In this document: piece after piece, positions 1 through 5,222 of the stretch | Layout: each line of letters starts with the position of its first letter | Numbering within the stretch: the stretch's first letter is position 1 | From: a bacterium | GTDB lineage: Bacteria > JAMCPX01 | Length of the DNA stretch: 6,048 nucleotides | Assembly (NCBI GenBank): GCA_021789095.1 | Contig: JAJYJX010000137.1 | Coordinates: 1 to 6,048 of the forward strand | Reading direction: 5' to 3' | Program-made: the position numbers and the translations under genes | Notes under the pieces: model-generated | Database searches by the model: none | Seen by the model: the letters and a program-made list of their open reading frames with translations, nothing else | What the model was told of the DNA's origin: nothing

Positions 1-55
1 ATGCGGCAAGCAGGAAAGCAATTAAACCCGCTGACGCGATAAGCCTTATTTTCAT
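1..55 (-). CDS. N-terminal fragment of an exported protein or lipoprotein (signal peptide only)
   Basis: Only the first 18 codons are inside the window; the gene continues past the left edge. They read MKIRLIASAGLIAFLLAA, a classic signal peptide start: a basic n-region (K2, R4) followed by a hydrophobic stretch ending in small residues. The next codon begins with T. A Cys codon (TGC or TGT) is therefore possible and would complete a lipobox of the form L-A-A-C, but Ser, Phe, Tyr, Trp and Leu also fit. A strong ribosome binding site (AAGGAGGG) lies four bases upstream of the ATG, which makes this a real gene start rather than chance. The product should be exported through the Sec pathway; its function cannot be told from this fragment. 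It is transcribed divergently from the two-component operon, so the two may share control. Confidence 0.75.
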   Translation of the reverse strand, partial: MKIRLIASAGLIAFLLAA

Positions 56-58
56 AAG

Positions 59-66
59 CCCTCCTT
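59..66 (-). promoter_or_regulatory. Strong Shine-Dalgarno site of the left-edge gene
   Basis: On the minus strand the sequence reads AAGGAGGG followed by CTT and ATG. It is close to the perfect anti-16S complement, and its good spacing fixes the start of the truncated exported protein. It is the best ribosome binding site in the window, so that protein may be made at a high level. Confidence 0.8.
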
Positions 67-76
67 AATTAGGATT

Positions 77-105
77 TCTATATATATATGTCCTGTAAAA
101 TGCAA
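77..105 (-). promoter_or_regulatory. Possible sigma70-like promoter for the left-edge gene
   Basis: On the minus strand TTGCAT (105-100) is followed after exactly 17 bases by TATAGA (82-77). The matches to TTGACA and TATAAT are only 3/6 and 4/6, but the spacing is ideal. The predicted start near base 70 would leave a leader of about 15 bases containing the Shine-Dalgarno site. The -10 box sits in a run of alternating T and A (79-89), which would melt easily and also produces TATA-like matches by chance. This is a suggestion only. Confidence 0.25.
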
Positions 106-156
106 CATAAACCATAATCCCTTTACACGGCACTCTATTTTTATTAAGCAGGTTGT

Positions 157-1194
157 ATGGATTTTAAAAGCACAGGTATAAGAAAATGGCTGTTTGTAAT
201 TATACTTGCTGCGTTGACGGTCCTGTTCCATTACATGTACGGTATGTCGCACATTGCAGTGCTTGAGGCGATCCACAGAAGACTGTGCTATATACCTATA
301 GTGCTGGGGGGCCTGTGGTTTGGCATGTACGGCGGTATTGGTACCGCGGCAGGGATTTCCATTGCTATAATACCGTTCGTATACACGCACACCGGCATGC
401 ATAAAGACTTTGTATCGGGCGAACTTGTGGAGATGGTCTTCTACCTGTTTATAGGATGGCTTACCGGCATGCTGACGGATGCACAGCGGAAGGAACGGGA
501 GAAAAATGATATGTTGAAAGAGCAGTTGAGGTCATCGGAGCGGCTTTCCACGATCGGCGAGCTGTTCGCATACATGATGCACGAGATAAAAAATCCTTTG
601 AATTCCATAAAGGGCACTGCCGATATTATAGCAGACCGGACGGTCGACCAGCAGAAAAAACTCGAGTTTGCAGGCCTGTTAAAGGATGAGATCAACAGGC
701 TGAACAGGACACTGGACGCCATGCTGGGCTATACAAATATGCACCTTGAATATACCACATGCGATCTCCTTGATGAAATCAGCACGATTGTTAGATTATT
801 CAGCAGTCAGGCTGAAAAAAGCAGGGTTAAGATAAATCTGTCTTCCACGGAGAGCATACGCATGGAAATGGATTGTGACCGGATGAGGCAGGTGTTTATC
901 AACCTTATCATCAATGCTATCCAGGCCATGCCTGACGGAGGAGTGCTGGATATAATGTTGAACAAGCCGGACGACATGCGGGTGGACATAATGTTCAAAG
1001 ACACTGGCTCAGGCATACGTGCCGAACATATGAACAGCCTGTTCAAGCCGTTCTTTACGACAAGGCGCGGCGGTACCGGGCTCGGGCTTGCCGTATCAAA
1101 GCGCATGGTCGAGGAGCATGGCGGCAGGCTTTCAGTGCAGAGCGAGCAGGGCAGGGGTTCTGTATTTACAGTGAGGCTCCCGTGCAGCCGGTAA
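157..1194 (+). CDS. Membrane-bound sensor histidine kinase (NtrB/ZraS-like class), four-helix N-terminal sensor
   Basis: This 345-residue protein should autophosphorylate on His in response to a membrane or periplasmic signal and pass the phosphate to the regulator encoded next. Hydrophobic segments at about 10-29, 44-57, 59-77 and 91-108 predict four membrane helices with very short loops and no periplasmic sensor domain. The motif RRLCYIPIVLGGLWFG (41-56) resembles an integral-membrane sensor region I recall from other proteobacterial kinases. A charged, probably coiled-coil linker (108-130) leads to the H-box, MHEIKNPLNS, with phospho-acceptor H142. The ATPase domain has the N-box (N249, N253), G1 box DTGSGI (282-287), F-box FKPFF (296-300) and G2 box GGTGLGL (305-311). 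All catalytic motifs are intact. HAMP and PAS domains are absent. The ATG at 157 has an AGCAGG site upstream. The end overlaps the regulator gene by 13 bp, indicating translational coupling. The signal is unknown. Confidence 0.93.
   Translation: MDFKSTGIRKWLFVIILAALTVLFHYMYGMSHIAVLEAIHRRLCYIPIVLGGLWFGMYGGIGTAAGISIAIIPFVYTHTGMHKDFVSGELVEMVFYLFIGWLTGMLTDAQRKEREKNDMLKEQLRSSERLSTIGELFAYMMHEIKNPLNSIKGTADIIADRTVDQQKKLEFAGLLKDEINRLNRTLDAMLGYTNMHLEYTTCDLLDEISTIVRLFSSQAEKSRVKINLSSTESIRMEMDCDRMRQVFINLIINAIQAMPDGGVLDIMLNKPDDMRVDIMFKDTGSGIRAEHMNSLFKPFFTTRRGGTGLGLAVSKRMVEEHGGRLSVQSEQGRGSVFTVRLPCSR
1171..1176 (+). promoter_or_regulatory. Ribosome binding site supporting the GTG start of the response regulator
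   Basis: GTGAGG lies inside the end of the histidine kinase gene, five bases before the GTG at 1182. It supports this GTG over the next in-frame GTG at 1197, which would cut off the first residues of the receiver fold. Confidence 0.55.
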
Positions 1195-2483
1195 AAGTGC
1201 TTGTAATCGAAGACAACGAGGCACAGAGAAAGGTTATGGAGTTTAACCTTTCAAGGGAGGGATACAGGGTATCCGGTGCAGGCACTGTAAACAACGGCAT
1301 GCAGCTTATGAGGGAACAAGGCCCTGATGTTGTAATAACAGATGTTATGCTGCCTGACGGCAACGGCATTGAACTGCTGGGAAGGCTTTTGAGTATAAAC
1401 CCGGAGCTGATCGTCATAGTCATAACGGCATACGGTACAATACGCATGGCAGTGGATGCCATAAAGAAGGGCGCGCATAACTATATAACAAAGCCATACG
1501 AGAAGGACGATCTCCTGATATCCGTGAAACAGGCATTGAAGACGAGAAAGGGACACGGGGACAGGAACAGGTATGACATAATAGGCAGATCACACGCTCT
1601 GAAGGACATTGTGAACATGGTGCACAGGATCGCTGATTCGGACGTGCCCGTGCTTATAACCGGAGAATCAGGGACAGGCAAGGAGGTGGTTGCACGGGCT
1701 ATTCATCATGCAGGGAACAGAAGGGACAAACCGTTTGTAGCAGTTAATTGCGCTGCTATACCTTCAAACCTGCTTGAGGCAGAGCTTTTCGGCTATGCAA
1801 GGGGTGCGTTCACGGGCGCTGTGAAAGACAAGCCTGGCAGGTTCCTCCTCGCTGACAGGGGCGTGCTTTTTCTTGACGAGATAGGCAGCATGGATGCCCT
1901 TCTGCAACCAAAGCTGCTGAGGGTGGTTGAAACAGGGTATGTCGAAAGGCTCGGCGATATTAAAGGTACAAAGGCCGATGTAAGGATTGTCTCGGCCACA
2001 AATGCGAACCTGCAGGAACTGGTAAGACAGGGCTTGTTCCGCGAAGACCTTTATTACAGGCTGAATGTGTTTGGCATACATATCCCGCCGCTGAGGGAGC
2101 GAATCGAGGACATACCCCTGCTCGTGGATCATTTTATAGGGATGTATGAATACAGGGACAAGATCACAATGAGCGGGGATGCAATGAAAGCAATTATGGC
2201 TTGTCCGTGGCGCGGCAATGTAAGGGAGCTTGCAAACTTCGTAAGGCGGCTGCTCGTTATAAAAGTCAGCGGGACTGTAACAGAAAAAGATGTCATGGAG
2301 AATATGCCTCCAGCAGTTTCTGCAAATCATGAAAGTATTGATGAATCAATGGACGATGCCGAGAAAAGGATGATAATCTCCGCACTCGAGAGATCGGGAC
2401 GCAACAAATCAAAGGCCGCGAAGATCCTTAATATACCAAGACACAAGCTTATTTACAGGATGAAAAAGTTCGGGATTGAATAG
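1182..2483 (+). CDS. Sigma54-dependent response regulator, NtrC family (receiver, AAA+, Fis-type HTH)
   Basis: This 433-residue protein is a full-length NtrC-type transcription activator. The receiver domain (about 4-120) has the acidic pair E10/D11, phospho-acceptor D54, T82 and K104. The AAA+ domain (about 133-360) has Walker A GESGTGKE (161-168), the sigma54-contacting loop GAFTGA (208-213), Walker B VLFLDEIG (228-235), sensor I SATN (271-274), the Arg-finger region REDLYYRLNVF (287-297) and sensor II WRGNVREL (343-350). A Fis-type helix-turn-helix closes the protein (about 397-432, core SKAAKILNIPRHKLIYRMKK). Every motif needed for ATP hydrolysis and open-complex formation is intact, so it should activate RNA polymerase carrying sigma54 when phosphorylated by the adjacent kinase. 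It starts with GTG and overlaps the kinase by 13 bp. No convincing sigma54 promoter was found in the intergenic regions here, so its regulon is not visible. It could belong to the AtoC, ZraR or PilR-like branches; I cannot tell which. Confidence 0.95.
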   Translation: MQPVKVLVIEDNEAQRKVMEFNLSREGYRVSGAGTVNNGMQLMREQGPDVVITDVMLPDGNGIELLGRLLSINPELIVIVITAYGTIRMAVDAIKKGAHNYITKPYEKDDLLISVKQALKTRKGHGDRNRYDIIGRSHALKDIVNMVHRIADSDVPVLITGESGTGKEVVARAIHHAGNRRDKPFVAVNCAAIPSNLLEAELFGYARGAFTGAVKDKPGRFLLADRGVLFLDEIGSMDALLQPKLLRVVETGYVERLGDIKGTKADVRIVSATNANLQELVRQGLFREDLYYRLNVFGIHIPPLRERIEDIPLLVDHFIGMYEYRDKITMSGDAMKAIMACPWRGNVRELANFVRRLLVIKVSGTVTEKDVMENMPPAVSANHESIDESMDDAEKRMIISALERSGRNKSKAAKILNIPRHKLIYRMKKFGIE

Positions 2484-2487
2484 AGGA
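2482..2487 (+). promoter_or_regulatory. Ribosome binding site that sets the ABC ATPase start
   Basis: AGAGGA overlaps the TAG stop of the response regulator (2481-2483) and lies six bases before the ATG at 2494. It favours that ATG over the in-frame TTG at 2476, which has no such site. It also suggests that ribosomes finishing the regulator re-initiate on the ATPase. Confidence 0.7.
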
Positions 2488-2493
2488 TTTAAC

Positions 2494-3456
2494 ATGGATG
2501 AAGAACCATTAATTAAGGCTGACAGTTTGTTGAAAAGATACGGAGACAAAGTTGCAGTTAACGGGATCAGCTTCCGGGTCAGCAAGGGAGAAGTGTTCGG
2601 CATAGTAGGACCGAACGGTGCAGGGAAGACAACGACCGTTAACATGATAACAGGCAGGTGCATCATTGACGGCGGAGAGCTGCATGTGCTTGGCAGGGAT
2701 GCGAAAACGCATGACAGGAGCATACGGAAGGTCATGGGCGTTGTATCGCAGGACGATAACCTGGATCCGGACCTGAGTGTTTATGAGAACCTGCTCATAT
2801 ACTCAAGCTATTTCGGCGGCACCTCTGGCAAAAAGCCCGGGAAAAAGCCCGAAAAAAGGATCGATGAGCTGCTGCGTTTTTTCGACCTGCTGCAGTACAG
2901 GAATTACAACGTAATGGATCTGTCAGGCGGCATGCGCAGGAGGCTTACGATTGCGCGGGGACTGGTCAATGAGCCTTCGATATTGATCCTTGACGAGCCT
3001 ACAACAGGGCTCGATCCTCAGGCAAGGCACCATACATGGGACAGGCTCATGCAGATCAAGGACAAGGGTATTACAATCCTCCTTACAACGCATTACATGG
3101 AAGAGGTTACAAAGCTGTGCGACAGGGTCATGGTCATGCACAACGGTACAATAATGGCCATGGATGCGCCGCAGCGCATTATCTCAACGCACTATCCTAC
3201 GGATGTTATCGAGATCAAAGTGAATGACCAGAATGATTTTTCCGGCATCGTGGAAAAACTCGGCGGGTACAAATTCAGGCATGAGTTTACAAGCAAGTTC
3301 GGTTTGATCATACCGGAACGGTTTGATGATGTACTTGCGATACAGAAAAGGCTCACCGAGCTTTATCCGCTTTCATACCCGCTGAGGCGTCCTCCCAACC
3401 TGGAGGACGCATTCCTCGCAATGACAGGCACGGAACTGAGAGAGAACGATATCTGA
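2494..3456 (+). CDS. ABC transporter ATP-binding protein, ABC-2 type (DrrA/NodI-like)
   Basis: This 320-residue cytoplasmic ATPase should power an ABC-2-type exporter, typically for drugs, polysaccharides or other lipophilic compounds. Visible motifs are Walker A GPNGAGKTT (39-47), Q-loop Gln86, signature LSGGMRRR (143-150), Walker B ILILDEPT (163-170) with catalytic E168, D-loop GLDPQ (172-176) and H-loop H200. The C-terminal extension of about 90 residues ends in PPNLEDAFLAMTGTELRE, the tail typical of DrrA/NodI-class ATPases. A Lys/Pro-rich insert of two GKKP units (112-119) lies between the Q-loop and signature. The ATG at 2494 is chosen for its ribosome site; an upstream TTG at 2476 would add six residues. 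The gene sits 10 bp after the response regulator in the same operon. A membrane permease gene normally follows such an ATPase, but here the next gene is convergent, so the partner must be encoded elsewhere. The substrate is unknown. Confidence 0.93.
   Translation: MDEEPLIKADSLLKRYGDKVAVNGISFRVSKGEVFGIVGPNGAGKTTTVNMITGRCIIDGGELHVLGRDAKTHDRSIRKVMGVVSQDDNLDPDLSVYENLLIYSSYFGGTSGKKPGKKPEKRIDELLRFFDLLQYRNYNVMDLSGGMRRRLTIARGLVNEPSILILDEPTTGLDPQARHHTWDRLMQIKDKGITILLTTHYMEEVTKLCDRVMVMHNGTIMAMDAPQRIISTHYPTDVIEIKVNDQNDFSGIVEKLGGYKFRHEFTSKFGLIIPERFDDVLAIQKRLTELYPLSYPLRRPPNLEDAFLAMTGTELRENDI
2827..2850 (+). repeat. Two-copy 12-bp tandem repeat inside the ABC ATPase gene
   Basis: GGCAAAAAGCCC (2827-2838) is followed directly by GGGAAAAAGCCC (2839-2850), differing at one base, then by a degenerate third piece starting GAAAAAAGG. 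It is in frame and encodes GKKP twice followed by EKR. It probably arose by slippage and lengthens a surface region of the helical subdomain. Confidence 0.7.
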
Positions 3457-5034
3457 TTACTCGTTTAGGTTGATTCTTTTGGTGAGTGTCTGGCCCGGTT
3501 TTATTTCTATTACTTCAGAATGCGGCTTCAGGTACGGGTTCATTATAGAGATCTCGTGCTTTCCTGTAGACAGTGATATGGTCTTGAACCTCGGAGTTTC
3601 ACCCATGTACTTGCCGTCTATGAACACCATTGCCCATGGATAGGTGATAAGTTCGAGGCTGCCAATATCCGGTTTCCGGTTATTTTCTGCCGTCTTTACG
3701 GGCTGGTGCAAATACGCAGCTTTTACCTGCTGGCTTGCAGTTTTCCCGGCAGGTGCGCTGCGTTTCCGTGGAGCTTTTGGTTTTTTCTGCAGTGCTGCGG
3801 CAGGTTCCTGTTTTACCTGTATCCCGGGTTTAACCGGCGTTAACGGTACAGACTTTGCCGCAGACGGGTTCAGGAAGCCACCGGTATAATCCTCCCTTGC
3901 AATGATAGCTGATAAAAGCAGGACAATTACGATCTCCATAATGCTGATGGCGAGCCTTTTATACTTCCGGTATTTCAGTTGTCGCATTAAGCCGGAAACA
4001 TCTACGCTGTCATCTCCTGTTTCTCCGCCTGTTTCGAGTATTGTACTGATCAGGGCGAGCGCCTTTTCGAACCTGTTTGACTGTATGTATGCCACAGCAT
4101 TTTCGTACCGGATCCTGTTATGCCTTACCGCGAGCTCGCGTGCAGTCTGGCCGGGAGCAGTCGTATAGGACTTAAAAAGAATGTAGGGGTCGGGTGCGAA
4201 CCCGTCAATAACGTTGTGGATCGCATTGCTCAGCTCCGCTGCGTCTTTGTAACGGTCAAGCGGGTCTGGTTTAAGGCTTTTGTCTACGATCCCTGCGATA
4301 CAGTCATCGATGCCGCCCTTTTTGCCGGTACGTTCATAATCATTTCTTGATATCCTGGTGAGAATGGACATTGTATTGTCCGCGGAAAACGGGGGCACCC
4401 CTGTAATCAGCCAGTAGATGAGGGAACCCAGCGAGAACACATCTGATGCAGTGCTTATGTTGCTGGAACTTATATGTTCCGGGGACATAAATTCAGGCGA
4501 TCCTATTGTTACACCGCTTGCTGTAATCCTCGTATCTGCAAGTATATGGGCAAGTCCGAAGTCCGTGATCTTCATATCACCCTGGTCGCTTATCAGGACA
4601 TTTTCAGGCTTTATGTCCCTGTGCACGATGCCCATTGAATGTGCATGTGCAACAGCGTCACAGACTATGGAAGCAATGACAAGCGCAGTCTCGAGCGGTG
4701 GTTTTCTCTCCCCTTTGTATAGCCTTTCGTACAATTCCCTTAGGTTGTACCCGTGGATATACTCAAGCACGAGGAAAGGGATACCTTCGTGCTCCGCGAT
4801 GTCATACAGGGAAACAATGCTCCTGTAATTAAGCTTTGCTATTATCCTCGCCTCGTTGATAAACCTCTGCATCAGGTTGCTGTCGGATATAAGGTGCGGA
4901 TAAAGTATTTTTATTGCCACCTCGCGCTTGAGCAGGGTATCGTTGCCCGTGTATATAATGGCCATGCCGCCCCTGCCGATTTCCTCCTTGAGGAGATACC
5001 TGTCGGCAAGCAGTTGTCCTTCCATGGTATTCAT
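3457..5034 (-). CDS. Transmembrane eukaryotic-type Ser/Thr protein kinase with C-terminal PEGA domain
   Basis: Counted from the ATG at 5034 the protein has 525 residues. The N-terminal half is a complete Hanks-type kinase domain (about 12-275): Gly-rich loop IGRGGMA (19-25), Lys42 in VAIK, alpha-C Glu61, catalytic loop HRDIKPEN (138-145) with D140, DFG (158-160) and the activation-segment end GSPEFMSPE (178-186). The HRD arginine suggests activation by phosphorylation. A helical stretch at about 300-340 looks TPR-like. One membrane helix follows (about 359-379), then a Lys/Pro/Ala-rich linker (about 393-457) and a PEGA domain (about 458-523, core YPWAMVFIDGKYMGETP), which should lie outside the membrane, perhaps contacting the cell wall. 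Substrates are unknown. An earlier in-frame ATG at 5088 would add 18 residues and another lies at 5025; none has a Shine-Dalgarno site. I prefer 5034 because the family usually starts just before the Gly-rich loop and it leaves room for promoters. The stop abuts the convergent ABC gene. Confidence 0.93.
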   Translation of the reverse strand: MNTMEGQLLADRYLLKEEIGRGGMAIIYTGNDTLLKREVAIKILYPHLISDSNLMQRFINEARIIAKLNYRSIVSLYDIAEHEGIPFLVLEYIHGYNLRELYERLYKGERKPPLETALVIASIVCDAVAHAHSMGIVHRDIKPENVLISDQGDMKITDFGLAHILADTRITASGVTIGSPEFMSPEHISSSNISTASDVFSLGSLIYWLITGVPPFSADNTMSILTRISRNDYERTGKKGGIDDCIAGIVDKSLKPDPLDRYKDAAELSNAIHNVIDGFAPDPYILFKSYTTAPGQTARELAVRHNRIRYENAVAYIQSNRFEKALALISTILETGGETGDDSVDVSGLMRQLKYRKYKRLAISIMEIVIVLLLSAIIAREDYTGGFLNPSAAKSVPLTPVKPGIQVKQEPAAALQKKPKAPRKRSAPAGKTASQQVKAAYLHQPVKTAENNRKPDIGSLELITYPWAMVFIDGKYMGETPRFKTISLSTGKHEISIMNPYLKPHSEVIEIKPGQTLTKRINLNE

Positions 5035-5041
5035 AAAATGC

Positions 5042-5070
5042 AGTTTAATCAGGATTACGTCCAAGATCAA
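5042..5070 (-). promoter_or_regulatory. Possible promoter of the Ser/Thr kinase gene, giving a leaderless start
   Basis: On the minus strand TTGATC (5070-5065) and TAAACT (5047-5042) are separated by exactly 17 bases, each matching its consensus at 4/6. Seven bases after the -10 box comes the A of the ATG at 5034, the usual position of a transcription start. This would produce a leaderless mRNA and would explain why no Shine-Dalgarno site precedes any candidate start. It is a weak match and needs mapping of the 5' end. Confidence 0.3.
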
Positions 5071-5077
5071 GCAGCGT

Positions 5078-5106
5078 TTGACTTTCATTCGAATACATTT
5101 TAGCTT
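5078..5106 (+). promoter_or_regulatory. Possible promoter of the tRNA-Leu/tig unit
   Basis: TTGACT (5078-5083, 5/6 match to TTGACA) is followed after 17 bases by TAGCTT (5101-5106, 3/6 match to TATAAT). Transcription would start near 5113, just before the mature tRNA 5' end at 5119, a common arrangement. The -35 box is good and the -10 box poor. If the Ser/Thr kinase really started at 5088, this promoter would overlap its coding sequence. Confidence 0.35.
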
Positions 5107-5118
5107 TATAGAAAACAG

Positions 5119-5199
5119 GCGAGGGTGGCGGAACTGGTAGACGCGCCAGACTTAGGATCTGGTGGAACAACCGTAGGGGTTCAACTCCCCTCCCTCGCA
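5119..5199 (+). tRNA. tRNA-Leu, anticodon TAG
   Basis: The sequence folds as a class II tRNA. The acceptor stem GCGAGGG (5119-5125) pairs fully with CCCTCGC (5192-5198), with discriminator A at 5199. The D stem is GCG/CGC (5128-5130 region with 5142-5144). The anticodon stem CCAGA/TCTGG (5146-5150 with 5158-5162) closes the loop CTTAGGA, placing anticodon TAG at 5153-5155; it should read CUA and other CUN codons. A long variable arm (5163-5174) is typical of leucine tRNAs. The T stem AGGGG/CCCCT (5175-5179 with 5187-5191) carries loop TTCAACT. The 3' CCA is not encoded. The gene lies 23 bp before tig with no terminator visible between them, so the two are probably co-transcribed. Confidence 0.96.
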
Positions 5200-5222
5200 A
5201 ATAAACAAGGAAAGGTTAAGGT

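Larger units (their letters stand above)
56..156. promoter_or_regulatory. Divergent intergenic region between the exported-protein gene and the two-component operon
   Basis: This 101-bp AT-rich stretch must hold the 5' signals for both directions. It contains the alternating TATATATATAT run at 79-89. On the minus strand there are two adjacent heptads, TTATGGT (117-111) and TTATGTT (110-104), that could be a binding site. For the plus-strand kinase gene there is a -10-like CATAAT (113-118) and a -35-like TTTACA (122-127), but neither has a partner at proper spacing, so no promoter is assigned. A plausible weak ribosome site AGCAGG (147-152) lies four bases before the kinase ATG. Confidence 0.5.

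Noticed and set aside
71-94. AGGA...TCCT inverted repeat around the TATATATATAT run as an operator
   Set aside because: Only four bases pair in each arm and the dyad is not centred on the TA run; simple AT repeats give such symmetry by chance.
100-114. Possible minus-strand sigma54 promoter (TGG followed by TTGCA)
   Set aside because: The GG and GC dinucleotides are separated by 8 bases rather than the required 10, and the rest of the -24 element does not match.
128-143. Possible sigma54 promoter before the histidine kinase (CGGCAC followed by a T-rich stretch)
   Set aside because: The -24-like GGCAC is present, but at the required spacing the -12 GC is replaced by TT, so an essential element is missing.
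1764-2330. Long minus-strand open frame of 188 codons inside the response regulator gene
   Set aside because: It lies wholly antisense to a gene with complete NtrC-family motifs, and its translation shows no recognisable domain; it is a shadow of that gene.
2476-2493. TTG start adding six residues to the ABC ATPase
   Set aside because: It lacks a ribosome site and overlaps the regulator end, whereas the ATG at 2494 has AGAGGA at six-base spacing and gives a normal family N-terminus.
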